A stretch of 64,000 nt of DNA from assembly GCA_028290305.1 (NCBI GenBank), contig JAQGKC010000083.1:1-64000 (forward strand). The letters are read 5' to 3'. Positions 17,699 to 26,363 of this stretch are shown here, piece after piece; the stretch's first letter is position 1, and every line of letters starts with the position of its first letter. Below the pieces are notes generated by a model, which was not told the DNA's origin, made no database searches, and saw nothing but the letters and a program-made list of their open reading frames with translations. Origin of the DNA: Bradyrhizobium sp. (GTDB taxonomy: Bacteria > Pseudomonadota > Alphaproteobacteria > Rhizobiales > Xanthobacteraceae). The translations under genes and the position numbers were made by a program.

Positions 17699-18700
17699 TC
17701 AAGATTTCCTGGCCCAGGGATAATAGATGCCGGCGTCGGGTACGTCGTTCAGGAATCCGACATCCTTGAAGCCGCCGAACAAGGCATCGAGATTATTCTT
17801 TTCGGCGACCGCCGGCGCAACCTTGAACTGAGTGATGTTGAGCTTGCGGCTGAGCATCAGCGCTTCCACGGGGACCTTGGTGAACTCGGAGATCAGCTTG
17901 TCGGCCTCTGCGGCGTTTTCATTGTAGAACGCCGCGGCGTCCTGCCACATCTTCAGGGTCGCCGCGACCCGCTTCGGATCGCTGTCGATCCAGTCCTTGT
18001 GCCCGTAGCAGCCGAGATACCAGACGTTGGCATCGCTCTGCATTTTCAACGCCGCACGGATTCCGGCGTTCATATCGCCGACGAGATGATAGCCCTGCGA
18101 CAGGATATTCGACAAAGCGGGATCGAACAGCAGTCCCGCGTCAACCTTCTCCGCCAGCAATTGCGTCTGTACGGACGAAGGCGGCGAGTTGATGACGTTC
18201 AGGTTCTTGCGTGGATCGAGCCCGTTCTCTTTGAGGAACAACACCGCCATTCCGTAAAAACCCGAACTCGTGGTCGCGGCGATGGTCTTGTCCTTGAGGT
18301 CGCCGGCGCCTTTGATATCCGGGTTCTTCGAAACGAATGCGTGATTGGCGGTCGAGATCGTGAACAGTAATTGCAGCGGCACACCGCGCACGTAGAAGTT
18401 GGCGCAGTTGTAGATCGCGCCGAAGACGTGGCTGGTTCGGCCTGCCGCGAGATCGGAATAAAGCGTGCTCGGGTCGCTGTAGAGGTTGATGTCGAAATCG
18501 AGACCGTTCTTTTTGTCGAGTTCCAGCTTGCGAATAATCGGCACCAGAAACGAGCCGTTCGACGGCGGGGCAAGGCCACCCGCGCCAGACTTGTTCACCT
18601 GCGCCCAGGCTTGCCCGAATCGCAGAATGGCGGGCGACAGGACCATTCCAACGCCCAAGGCGCGAACGACCGTGCGTCGGGACCATCTCAGGGAACTCAT
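17699..18700 (-). CDS. ABC transporter solute-binding protein (NMT1/SsuA type)
   Basis: Periplasmic binding protein (333 aa) with a Tat-like or Sec signal (WSRRTVVRALGVGMV, cleaved near AWAQ). The fold is that of the SsuA/TauA/ThiY group, which binds sulfonates, taurine, pyrimidines or aromatic carboxylates. It is the first gene of a six-gene minus-strand operon: binding protein, permease, ATPase, FAD monooxygenase, DUF2848, GntR. The promoter region upstream holds two copies of CTGATATTTCAG. Confidence 0.84.
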   Translation of the reverse strand: MSSLRWSRRTVVRALGVGMVLSPAILRFGQAWAQVNKSGAGGLAPPSNGSFLVPIIRKLELDKKNGLDFDINLYSDPSTLYSDLAAGRTSHVFGAIYNCANFYVRGVPLQLLFTISTANHAFVSKNPDIKGAGDLKDKTIAATTSSGFYGMAVLFLKENGLDPRKNLNVINSPPSSVQTQLLAEKVDAGLLFDPALSNILSQGYHLVGDMNAGIRAALKMQSDANVWYLGCYGHKDWIDSDPKRVAATLKMWQDAAAFYNENAAEADKLISEFTKVPVEALMLSRKLNITQFKVAPAVAEKNNLDALFGGFKDVGFLNDVPDAGIYYPWARKS

Positions 18701-18710
18701 CCGCCTCTCC

Positions 18711-18746
18711 GTTTCAGTCTGATATTTCAGATACAGAGACTGAAAC
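18711..18746. promoter_or_regulatory. Nested palindromes upstream of the ABC/monooxygenase operon
   Basis: GTTTCAGTCT (18711-18720) and AGACTGAAAC (18737-18746) form an exact 10-base inverted repeat with a 16-base centre. CTGATATTTCAG (18719-18730; CTGA/TCAG arms) overlaps its left arm. It ends 11 bases upstream of the operon's first ATG, where a bound repressor would block transcription or translation. Likely GntR site. Confidence 0.55.
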
Positions 18747-18814
18747 GATCAGGCAAGCCCGTTTTATCGACGCTGAATGCACTCAATCTGTGCGCTGGTG
18801 CTCGAAATTGAACA

Positions 18815-18826
18815 CTGATATTTCAG
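18815..18826. promoter_or_regulatory. Second copy of CTGATATTTCAG
   Basis: An exact second copy of the 12-base motif, flanked by TGAAC on the left and GTTCA on the right, which extends the palindrome. It lies 115 bases upstream of the operon start and 79 bases past the stop of the thiamine-enzyme gene. Two exact copies in one 200-base gap argue for a real operator pair. Confidence 0.5.
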
Positions 18827-18904
18827 TTCAAGGGCGACGCGCTCGTCTTGGCCAGGGCAGACTGTGCGCTCCGGCAACCAGCGGATTTGGCGTGGCGTGC
18901 CCGC

Positions 18905-20581
18905 TTACAGGCTGCGGTCTGGCGTCAACTGCTTGCTGTTGACGCGGAGCTCGATGATCGCGGGTCGATTGGCGGTCATTGCCCGCTCCAGTGCGCGCGG
19001 AAAATCCTTGTGCCGTTCAATCGCTTCGCCATGCGCGCCATAGCACTGGGCCAGAGCCGCGAAGTCGGGATTGAAGAGCTCCGTCCCGCTTGGCCGGCCG
19101 GGAAAGTTGATCTCCTGATGCATCCGGATCGAGCCATACATTCCGTTGTTCACGATGATGACGATGATCGGCAGTCCATGGTGAACCGCGGTCGCAAATT
19201 CCTGCGATGCCATCATGAAGCAGCCGTCCCCCGCAAGGCACACAACCCTGCGTTCCGGAAAACGAAGTTTTGCCGCGATGGCCGCGGGCAATCCGTATCC
19301 CATCACGCCGGACTTCGGCGCCAGCTGAGTGCCCGGCTTGCGATAACGGAAGAAGCGATGCAGCCAGATCGTGTAATTACCCGCGCCGTTGGTGATGATG
19401 GCGTCATCCGGCAGCTTCTCGCGCAGGTGAGCGATGACTTCGGAAAGGTCGAACCCGGAGACGGCGGTCTTGGTATTTTGATAGGCTACATAATCGCGCC
19501 GCATCTCCTCACGCCAGCGGGCCCATGTCTTCGACTCCATCGGCTTGCAGCGTGCGAGGGCATCGACGAAAAGCGAGGAATTCGACTGGATCCCCAGCGT
19601 GGGGATGTAAACGCGTCCCAGTTCCTCGGCGCCGGGGAAAACGTGAATCAACGTCTGCTTTGGCGTCGGCACATCGATCAGCGAGTACCCCTTGGTGGTG
19701 ACGTCGCCGAGACGATCCCCAATGGCGAGAAGACAGTCCGACGATTTCACACGTTGCGCCAGAGCCCGGCTGCCGCCCAGGCTGAGATCGCCGACATAGT
19801 GATCGCTGTCGTTGTCGAGAATATCCTGCGAACGGAACCCAGCGACGACCGGGATGTCGTTGCACGTGACAAATGCCCTGAACTGATCGACGGCGGCCGG
19901 CGTCCAGCCGAGATTGCCGACGATGATTAGCGGGCGCTGGGCTCGCCGCAGCAATCGCTCGACCTCGCGCATTTGTGCATCGGACGGACCGGCCATCGCG
20001 ACATGCGCAGGAGCAGCGTCCGCCACGTCGCTCATGGCGCCAAGAACATCTTCAGGAATCGACAGTACGACCGGCCCCGGTCTTCCCTGCATGGCGATGT
20101 GGAACGCGCGATTGACGTATTCCGGGATCAGATCGACGGAATCGATCTCGCCGACCCACTTCGTCATATCGTCGAAAGTCCGCGTGTAGTTCATCTCCTG
20201 GAAGGCCTCGCGCCCGCGGTGGCTGCGCGGCACCTGACCCACGATCAACAGCATCGGGGTCGAATCCTGAAAAGCCGTATGTAGCCCGATCGCGGCGTGC
20301 ATCGCACCAGGACCGCGGCTGACGACGCAGATTCCTGGCCTGCCGCGAAGTTTTCCGTCCGCTTCCGCCATATGCGACGCTGTGGCCTCGTGCCGACAGG
20401 CGATAAAGCGGATCGCATCGTTCTCGCCGTAAAGAGCGTCGAAAATAGGCAGTGCGCTTTCACCGGGGACGCCAAACATCCTGTCCGTGCCATTCAGGCG
20501 CAGCGCGGAAACGAGAATTTCGCCGCCGCTCCTTTTGTCGGTAATCGCCTGCGCTGCAGACGCGGGACTATGCATACCCAT
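18905..20581 (-). CDS. Thiamine-diphosphate enzyme, acetolactate synthase-like
   Basis: ThDP-dependent enzyme (558 aa) with the three-domain layout of acetolactate synthase, glyoxylate carboligase and benzoylformate decarboxylase. The activating glutamate is in CRHEATASHMAEADG; the ThDP/Mg site is GDGCFMMASQEFATAVHHG followed by NN about 14 residues later. There is no regulatory-subunit gene, so a biosynthetic role is unlikely. It is the last gene of the UbiD-TctCBA operon, so a 2-oxo acid decarboxylase or carboligase acting on a breakdown product is inferred. The ATG at 20581 is preferred over a GTG three codons earlier. Confidence 0.82.
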   Translation of the reverse strand: MGMHSPASAAQAITDKRSGGEILVSALRLNGTDRMFGVPGESALPIFDALYGENDAIRFIACRHEATASHMAEADGKLRGRPGICVVSRGPGAMHAAIGLHTAFQDSTPMLLIVGQVPRSHRGREAFQEMNYTRTFDDMTKWVGEIDSVDLIPEYVNRAFHIAMQGRPGPVVLSIPEDVLGAMSDVADAAPAHVAMAGPSDAQMREVERLLRRAQRPLIIVGNLGWTPAAVDQFRAFVTCNDIPVVAGFRSQDILDNDSDHYVGDLSLGGSRALAQRVKSSDCLLAIGDRLGDVTTKGYSLIDVPTPKQTLIHVFPGAEELGRVYIPTLGIQSNSSLFVDALARCKPMESKTWARWREEMRRDYVAYQNTKTAVSGFDLSEVIAHLREKLPDDAIITNGAGNYTIWLHRFFRYRKPGTQLAPKSGVMGYGLPAAIAAKLRFPERRVVCLAGDGCFMMASQEFATAVHHGLPIIVIIVNNGMYGSIRMHQEINFPGRPSGTELFNPDFAALAQCYGAHGEAIERHKDFPRALERAMTANRPAIIELRVNSKQLTPDRSL

Positions 20582-20604
20582 GATTTTCACTCTTTCGCCG
20601 ACCC

Positions 20605-20648
20605 GGCTATTCTTCGGCTATTCTTCGGCTATTCTTCGGCTATTCCTG
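20605..20648. repeat. Four tandem 11-bp repeats (GGCTATTCTTC)
   Basis: Three exact copies of GGCTATTCTTC (20605-20637) and a fourth copy with one change (20638-20648). The array lies between tctA and the thiamine-enzyme gene; its last copy overlaps the tctA stop codon. On the minus strand each unit reads TAGCCGAAGAA or its rotation, so each copy repeats the stop-containing sequence. Confidence 0.85.
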
Positions 20649-22142
20649 GAACACCTCGACACGCCGCTTTCCGATCGAAGGCATGGCGATGGATATCAGC
20701 AACGCCGCGCTCAGCACCAGCAATGTCAGGCTGATCGGGCGCTGCAGAAAAACCATGGCATCGCCATGCGAGGTGATCAGGCTGCGGCGAAAATTCTCCT
20801 CGACCATCGGGCCGAGCACGAATCCCATCAGTAACGGAGCCGGCTCCGCGTCGAGCTTGCGCAGGATATATCCCAGCAGCGTGAAGCCGATCGTCATGTA
20901 GACGTCGAAGCTGGAGTTGTTGACCGAGAACACGCCAATCGCGCAAATGACCACAATGGCGAGAAAAAGAACCCGGTACGGCACGGCAAGCAGGCGCACC
21001 CAGATGCCTATCATCGGAAGATTGATGATCACCAGCATCGCGTTGCCCAGAAACATGCTCGCGATCAGCCCCCAGAATAAATCAGGCTGACGCGAAATGA
21101 TCATCGGCCCCGGCGCGATGCCATGCAATGTCAGGGCACCGACCATCAGCGCCATGGTCGCACTGGTCGGAATTCCCATGGTCAGGAGCGGCACAAAAGA
21201 AGTCTGGGCGGCAGCATTATTGGCCGATTCCGGCGCGGCGACGCCTTCGATCGCGCCATTGCCGAAGCGCGACGGGTCGCGCGCGATGCGCTTTTCAAGC
21301 GCGTAGGCGGAAAACGACGCGATGGTCGCACCACCGCCCGGCAGAATTCCAAAGATCGTGCCAACCAATGTTCCTCGCATCACCGAGCCCCACGCACCTT
21401 TCAGGACCTTGAAGGTCGGCCAGATGCTGCCGATGTGGGAATGATTGACGATGCGAACCGAGACATCTTCGAGATTGGCGATGACTTCGGCCACTCCGAA
21501 CAATCCCATCACAAGCGCGACGAAATTAATGCCGTCGGACAATTCGACCAGACCGAACGTCATGCGGGCTTCGCCGGTGTTGATATCCATGCCGACCATG
21601 CCGAGCAGCAGGCCCAGCAAAATCATCGAGATGGCACGGAACACCGAACTGTTCGCCAGCACGACAGCCGAGACGAGCCCCAGCACCATCAACGAGAAAT
21701 AATCCGGCGATGCGAATTTCTGGGTCATCAGCGCCAGCGGCGGGCCGGCGACGGCGATCACCAGCGTGCCGATACAGCCGGCAATGAAGGAGCCGATGGC
21801 CGCAATGGCCAGGGCTTCGCCGGCCCGCCCCTGCTGCGCCATCTTGTAGCCGTCGATCGCCGTCACCACGGAGGTGGATTCCCCGGGAATGTTGACGAGG
21901 ATGGCCGTCGTCGATCCACCATATTGCGCGCCATAGTAGATGCCGGAGAGCATGATGATGGCAGCGAGAGGATCGAGTGCAAACGTCGCGGGCAGCAGCA
22001 GCGAGATTGTCGCGACGGGGCCAAGCCCCGGCAGCACGCCGATCAGGGTGCCGCAGACGGCGCCGACGAGACAGAAGAACAGATTGGACGGCGTGGCGGC
22101 AACGACGAAGCCATGAGCAAGCAGCGAGAAAACGTCCATCAT
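20640..22142 (-). CDS. tctA: TctA-family tripartite transporter large membrane subunit
   Basis: Large membrane component (500 aa, the standard size) of a tripartite tricarboxylate transporter, which takes up carboxylates with cation gradients. The family signature GVLPGLGPVATISLLLP and the repeat-related GILPGGGATIASFSAYALEK are present, with about ten to twelve hydrophobic segments. It overlaps tctB by four bases (ATGA). The imported acid is probably a substrate or intermediate of the UbiD enzyme in the same operon. Confidence 0.92.
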   Translation of the reverse strand: MMDVFSLLAHGFVVAATPSNLFFCLVGAVCGTLIGVLPGLGPVATISLLLPATFALDPLAAIIMLSGIYYGAQYGGSTTAILVNIPGESTSVVTAIDGYKMAQQGRAGEALAIAAIGSFIAGCIGTLVIAVAGPPLALMTQKFASPDYFSLMVLGLVSAVVLANSSVFRAISMILLGLLLGMVGMDINTGEARMTFGLVELSDGINFVALVMGLFGVAEVIANLEDVSVRIVNHSHIGSIWPTFKVLKGAWGSVMRGTLVGTIFGILPGGGATIASFSAYALEKRIARDPSRFGNGAIEGVAAPESANNAAAQTSFVPLLTMGIPTSATMALMVGALTLHGIAPGPMIISRQPDLFWGLIASMFLGNAMLVIINLPMIGIWVRLLAVPYRVLFLAIVVICAIGVFSVNNSSFDVYMTIGFTLLGYILRKLDAEPAPLLMGFVLGPMVEENFRRSLITSHGDAMVFLQRPISLTLLVLSAALLISIAMPSIGKRRVEVFQE

Positions 22143-22588
22143 GGCAACAGATCCACCGGAATCTTGAGTAGCCAGACGAACAGCACGGAGGAAGCAGCCG
22201 CCAATGCGACGCCGGTCACGACGCTTTCGCGAAGGCTGGTTTCATTCGAGGCGAAATGCGCCACGGCGACCTGTGCGAGGATGGCAAGAATAAGTCCGGC
22301 CCGCTCGATCAGAACGCCGAAGGCGGCAAAGGACAGCAACACGAAAAACAGCGGCCGCAGGTGAAACTGCCCGACCGGCGATCCGCCCACCACGACGCCC
22401 TTCACCATCAGGCACAGCCCCATGCCGAGCAGGATCGACGCCAGCCCGAACGGGAAATATCCGGGCCCCATCTGCAGCACGGTTCCGATCGTGAGGCTGC
22501 GGATATAGGTCAATGCGACGGCGGCGATAGCGACCAGCAGCACGCCGGAATAGAAGTCGACATTTCCCCGCCATGCTATCGATTTCAT
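22139..22588 (-). CDS. tctB: TctB-family tripartite transporter small membrane subunit
   Basis: Small membrane component (149 aa) with four hydrophobic segments, located as usual between the binding protein and the large subunit. The middle segment GPGYFPFGLASILLGMGL is typical of the family. The stop overlaps the tctA start. A 137-base gap separates it from tctC. Confidence 0.88.
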   Translation of the reverse strand: MKSIAWRGNVDFYSGVLLVAIAAVALTYIRSLTIGTVLQMGPGYFPFGLASILLGMGLCLMVKGVVVGGSPVGQFHLRPLFFVLLSFAAFGVLIERAGLILAILAQVAVAHFASNETSLRESVVTGVALAAASSVLFVWLLKIPVDLLP

Positions 22589-22725
22589 GATGATGCTTTC
22601 GGCGCCTTCAAACCGGATACGATCCTGTTACCGGCGGTTTGCCCCTGATGGTTGGAAAGAAAAGGCATCCGAATGCAGCAAGTCACGGCGTTGCATCCAG
22701 CCTTCGTGAACGGCTCGCGCGGATC

Positions 22726-23694
22726 TCAGGTTTTCTTGTCGGCGATTTCCTTGAGCAGGCCTTTCCACTGCTCGACTTCCTGACCGATCCTGCTCTTGTA
22801 TTCCTCCGGCGTCGTGAAGACCGTGGAGGCTCCCGCGATCGCCATGCTTTTCTGCACGTCGGGATCGGCAGCCATCTTCTTCAGGACATCGGAAAGCTTG
22901 CCGATGATCGCGTCAGGCGTGCCGGGAGGAGCCATGATCCCGTTCCACGATTCCGCGCTATAGCCGGGCAGCATCGCCTCGGCGACGGTCGGCAGTTTCG
23001 GCGTGAATGGGCTTCGCTCCGTGGAAGTGACAGCAAGCGCGCGGACGGTGTTTGCCTCCATCTGCGGCAATGCGTCGGTCATGTTGGTGAATGCGAAGTC
23101 GACCTCTCCCGAAACAACTGCCGCGGTTGCCGGTGCACCGCCCTTGAAAGGCACGTGGGTCATCTTGGTCCCGGTGCGGGCCTCGAACAGCGCCACCGAA
23201 AAATACATCAAGCCGCCGGCTCCGCTGGAGCCATAGTTCAGCTTGCCGGGATTGGCCTTGGCATAGGCCACCAGCTCTTGCATCGAATTCACCGGCAGGG
23301 CTGGATTGACGATCACCGTTTGCGGAATCGTGCTGACCAGACTGACCGGCTTGAAGCCGTTGACAGGGTCGTATTGCACCGACTGGGCAACGGGAGCGAT
23401 GGAAACGGCGCCGACGCTACAAACACAGAACGTGTAGCCATCGCCGGGAGATTTCGACACGAGGTCAGTACCGACAATACCGCCGCCGCCGGCACGGTTA
23501 TCGACGATGACGGTCTGTCCCAACGCCTTCTCGACATAACGCGCGGTAATTCTCCCGACGGAATCGGTGTAACCGCCAGGCGCATAAGGCACCACAAATT
23601 TGATGGTCTTTGACGGCCAGTCGGTCTGGGCCGATGCCGCGGTGACGCCCAGGACCGCCCACAACGAAAACACCGCGGCAACAACTCTCTTCAT
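22726..23694 (-). CDS. tctC: TctC/Bug-family solute-binding protein
   Basis: Periplasmic binding protein (322 aa) of the Bug family, partner of TctA and TctB. The Sec signal spans residues 1-22 (MKRVVAAVFS to AASAQ), which fixes the start at ATG 23694. Family marks are WPSKTIKFVVPYAPGGYTD and the loops around NRAGGGGIVGTDLV. It follows ubiD by 52 bases. Confidence 0.9.
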   Translation of the reverse strand: MKRVVAAVFSLWAVLGVTAASAQTDWPSKTIKFVVPYAPGGYTDSVGRITARYVEKALGQTVIVDNRAGGGGIVGTDLVSKSPGDGYTFCVCSVGAVSIAPVAQSVQYDPVNGFKPVSLVSTIPQTVIVNPALPVNSMQELVAYAKANPGKLNYGSSGAGGLMYFSVALFEARTGTKMTHVPFKGGAPATAAVVSGEVDFAFTNMTDALPQMEANTVRALAVTSTERSPFTPKLPTVAEAMLPGYSAESWNGIMAPPGTPDAIIGKLSDVLKKMAADPDVQKSMAIAGASTVFTTPEEYKSRIGQEVEQWKGLLKEIADKKT

Positions 23695-23746
23695 GGCATG
23701 ATATCCTCTGAACTTGCGACGGCCACCGGCAAGGCTATCGTGCCTA

Positions 23747-25171
23747 TCACGATGCAAGATCCGTTCCCGTCAATCCCATCGCCTTGATCGCCACGGCTTT
23801 CTCCGACCCGAAAGCGCCAGCATTGATTGCAGTGGGCGCAAATTCAACGCGCCGGAATTTCATCTGGTCCTCAAACGGCACCGTGGCATCGATTCCCAAT
23901 TTCGTGCGTATTCCGTCCTTGCTGACGCGCACATATTCGTGCCCGCGCGCCCCCGGAATGAGCACAAGATCGGATGAAGCCTCCATGCGTGTCGCGAGCG
24001 CATATTCGACATCCGCCGGATCGCGGATGTCGATGTCGTCGTCAACAACGGTAACGAGGTCGAGGTCCTTCAGCGCACCGAATGCCGCCATCATCGCGTT
24101 CCGCTGCAAACCATTGTGCTGGCGGCTTTGCTTCCTGACCTGGATGACGACATGGAATCGATGCAATCCGCCGGCCGTCATTTCCACATCCGTCACGATC
24201 GGAACAGACGATTGCAGCACCTTGAGAAGACTTGCCTCGAGAACGTATTTGCGCAGCATGATGGTCTCACGCCCGAATCCGTTGATGACATGATAGATCG
24301 GACGTTTGCGGTGCGTGACGGCGGTGATCTGTAAAACCGGCGCATCCGCCGCGGGCGCGGCAAAGCCGACAAACTCTCCGAACGGCCCCTCCGGCGCGAC
24401 TTCGTCGGCGAGAATCTTTCCTTCGAGGACGAACTCGCCCTCGGCAGGCACGAGAATATCCTGAGATACTGCCTTCGCGACCTTGAGCGCTCTGCCGGCC
24501 AAACCGCCCGCGACCGCCAGTTCGTCGGCGCTTTCCGGCATTTGCGATCCCATCGTCGCCGCAGTGAAATGCAGCGCCAGATCGGTGCCGATGCAGACCG
24601 CGACGGCAAGTGCTTCACCCTTTTCCTTCGAACGCTCGAAGGCGAGCCGCATATGGCGGCCAAAGTCGAGCTTGATGGCGACACGGTCCGGGCCCAGCAA
24701 CTGCAGCCGATGATAGGACGCGTTGTAGATTCCGGTGACCGGATCCTTCACCACGACGATACCGGCCGTTATGTAGCGACCGGCATCGCCGGGGGCGTGG
24801 AACAGCGCCGGCAGCTTTCCGATATCGATGTTCGCGGTCTCGATCACTTCCTGAACCGGCGCATCGGCGACCAGTTCCGGCGCCAGCGGCGCGCCCATCG
24901 CGCGCTGCACCAGGCTGCGGATTCCATTGAAATCGATGCCGAAGGCGGCCTCGCAGTTTTCCCTTGAACTCAAGAGGTTGCCAATGACGGGGATGTCGTA
25001 GCCTTTGACCGAGGGAAACAGCAGCACCTTGTCACCATCGAGCTTCTTGAGGATGGCAGCGACTTCGAGGTGCGGATCGGCAATCCCGTTGAACGTCAGA
25101 ATTCTGTCGTTGTGCGACAAACGCGACAGCGCCGATCGGAAGCGTGTGTCCAGAACCTGTAACTTCGACAT
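23747..25171 (-). CDS. UbiD-family prenylated-FMN decarboxylase (second copy)
   Basis: Second UbiD enzyme (474 aa from ATG 25171). It shares the family segments with the copy at 11115: HRLQLLGPDRVAIKL, EVAPEGPFGEFVGFA and EYALATRMEASSDL. It is first in an operon with tctCBA and a thiamine enzyme, so it probably decarboxylates an imported aromatic or heteroaromatic acid. Its promoter (25257-25284) contains the 17-base palindrome shared with three other units in this region, implying MarR control. No ubiX is adjacent; the one at 12671 may serve it. Confidence 0.87.
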   Translation of the reverse strand: MSKLQVLDTRFRSALSRLSHNDRILTFNGIADPHLEVAAILKKLDGDKVLLFPSVKGYDIPVIGNLLSSRENCEAAFGIDFNGIRSLVQRAMGAPLAPELVADAPVQEVIETANIDIGKLPALFHAPGDAGRYITAGIVVVKDPVTGIYNASYHRLQLLGPDRVAIKLDFGRHMRLAFERSKEKGEALAVAVCIGTDLALHFTAATMGSQMPESADELAVAGGLAGRALKVAKAVSQDILVPAEGEFVLEGKILADEVAPEGPFGEFVGFAAPAADAPVLQITAVTHRKRPIYHVINGFGRETIMLRKYVLEASLLKVLQSSVPIVTDVEMTAGGLHRFHVVIQVRKQSRQHNGLQRNAMMAAFGALKDLDLVTVVDDDIDIRDPADVEYALATRMEASSDLVLIPGARGHEYVRVSKDGIRTKLGIDATVPFEDQMKFRRVEFAPTAINAGAFGSEKAVAIKAMGLTGTDLAS

Positions 25172-25256
25172 GCCGCCCGGGTTCCCCAAGTTCGTCGCGG
25201 TCCGGTTCGCAGAACTTCGCGCAAGTCCCGTCACCGCACGCAACTTTTATCGAAAA

Positions 25257-25284
25257 ATAATAGCTATGCTACAAAGCTAGTCAA
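25257..25284 (-). promoter_or_regulatory. ubiD-tctCBA promoter with MarR-type operator in the spacer
   Basis: On the minus strand: -35 TTGACT (25284-25279), 16-base spacer, -10 TATTAT (25262-25257). The 17-base palindromic motif AGCTATGCTACAAAGCT (plus strand, 25262-25278) fills the spacer. The -10 ends 85 bases before the ATG. A protein bound there would exclude RNA polymerase. Confidence 0.68.
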
Positions 25285-25330
25285 GCCTGCTAAATGAGCA
25301 CCCGACGATCAAGCTCTCCACATTCGATCG

Positions 25331-25891
25331 TTACTCGATGGCTTCAGTGAGCCGGCCATCGCCGCGAACCCGTCCGGCCGCTTCGGCAATCACGTCGATA
25401 TCAGATAAATGCGCGGCAATCTGGCCGCTATCCTTCAACGCCGACATAACGACATTGCGAAGCACAGCGCGAACGTCTTCAGGCGTGGCCGGTCGGTGCT
25501 GCGGCGCTTTCAGTCGCAGGTAATCCGCCAGCAGATCATTCTCGATCCGCTCCGCGGATAATTCGCTGGCTTTGATTTTCGATCTCAGGCGCTCGGTCGC
25601 CCGATTGGGTGCGGGCGAAGGCCCCGACTTCAGGGCCACGCGAAACGCGCGGAGCGGACGCACGACCTGCTCCCGCCATGGAGAGCAGATGCCGTCGATC
25701 TCCTTAAGATCGGACGGCTCGAACAAAACTCGATGTCTGACAGCCGCAAAAGCCGCGAACAGAAGGATGATGACGTCCGTGCCCGCCTTGGCTTGAAGGG
25801 CCAGGCAGGATTCCGCTACCCGCGGCTGTTCGTAAATCTCAAGCGCAAACGCCCAGCTCTCGGCATCAAGGCCGCGGTGAGATCGCTTCAT
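25331..25891 (-). CDS. TIGR02444-family conserved protein
   Basis: Protein of 186 aa, with AGGA seven bases before ATG 25891; an ATG three codons earlier is possible. The N-terminal pattern W-x-FALEIY with PRVAESCLALQAKAGTDVIILLF matches the TIGR02444 family, small cytoplasmic proteins of unknown role common in proteobacteria. It is helix-rich with no signal peptide. It is separated from the cupin gene by 71 bases and may be a housekeeping gene unrelated to the surrounding catabolic units. Confidence 0.66.
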   Translation of the reverse strand: MKRSHRGLDAESWAFALEIYEQPRVAESCLALQAKAGTDVIILLFAAFAAVRHRVLFEPSDLKEIDGICSPWREQVVRPLRAFRVALKSGPSPAPNRATERLRSKIKASELSAERIENDLLADYLRLKAPQHRPATPEDVRAVLRNVVMSALKDSGQIAAHLSDIDVIAEAAGRVRGDGRLTEAIE

Positions 25892-25962
25892 GGCCGACAT
25901 CCTGATAGCCGAATGCGAAATCTCCTAGTGATGCCTGTTTAACACTCACCGCGGTGTCGGGT

Positions 25963-26343
25963 TCACGCCGGATCGAAGTAATGAATCTCCATCAGCACAC
26001 AGCCGGTTTCGGACTTGAACGGACCGTGAAATGCGCCCGGCGGCCGGCAGGCATAGGTGTTCGGCTTGAACGCTTCACCGCCTTTGCCATGTTCATCGTT
26101 GCCGACCGTCAAGTCGCCGGAGAACAGAAACACTTCTTCCCAATATTCGTGAACGAACGGCTTTGTGGTATAGACACCGGGCGCGAAGCGCAGCAGTCGG
26201 GTCCGGCTGCCGCGCTTGTTGGTCTCGTCGAGCGCTCCCGACAGGATTTTCTGCTGAATGCCCGCGGGGTACCCGGTCGGCGTTTCCCATCCCTTCGACA
26301 TGTCGAGGGTGTGGAATTCATCGTGGGCCTTGTTGATAGCCAT
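25963..26343 (-). CDS. Cupin-domain protein
   Basis: Small (126 aa) single-cupin protein. The metal-binding motif is visible as HEYWEEVFLFSGDL (His, then Glu-Glu) and the second half as PPGAFHGPF (His). It lies 20 bases after the HpaB stop and shares that operon. Proteins of this type act as ring-opening or thiol dioxygenases, isomerases or sensors; here a step after hydroxylation is plausible, but nothing in the sequence decides it. Confidence 0.78.
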   Translation of the reverse strand: MAINKAHDEFHTLDMSKGWETPTGYPAGIQQKILSGALDETNKRGSRTRLLRFAPGVYTTKPFVHEYWEEVFLFSGDLTVGNDEHGKGGEAFKPNTYACRPPGAFHGPFKSETGCVLMEIHYFDPA

Positions 26344-26363
26344 TTGGGATTCTCCTGGGAGGG

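Noticed and set aside
18848..19930. A 360-codon open frame on the plus strand
   Set aside because: Antisense to the thiamine enzyme, which has a complete set of motifs.
21123..22364. A 413-codon open frame on the plus strand
   Set aside because: Antisense to tctA and tctB. The product is extremely rich in Arg, His, Asp and Gln, as expected from the reverse of hydrophobic membrane codons.
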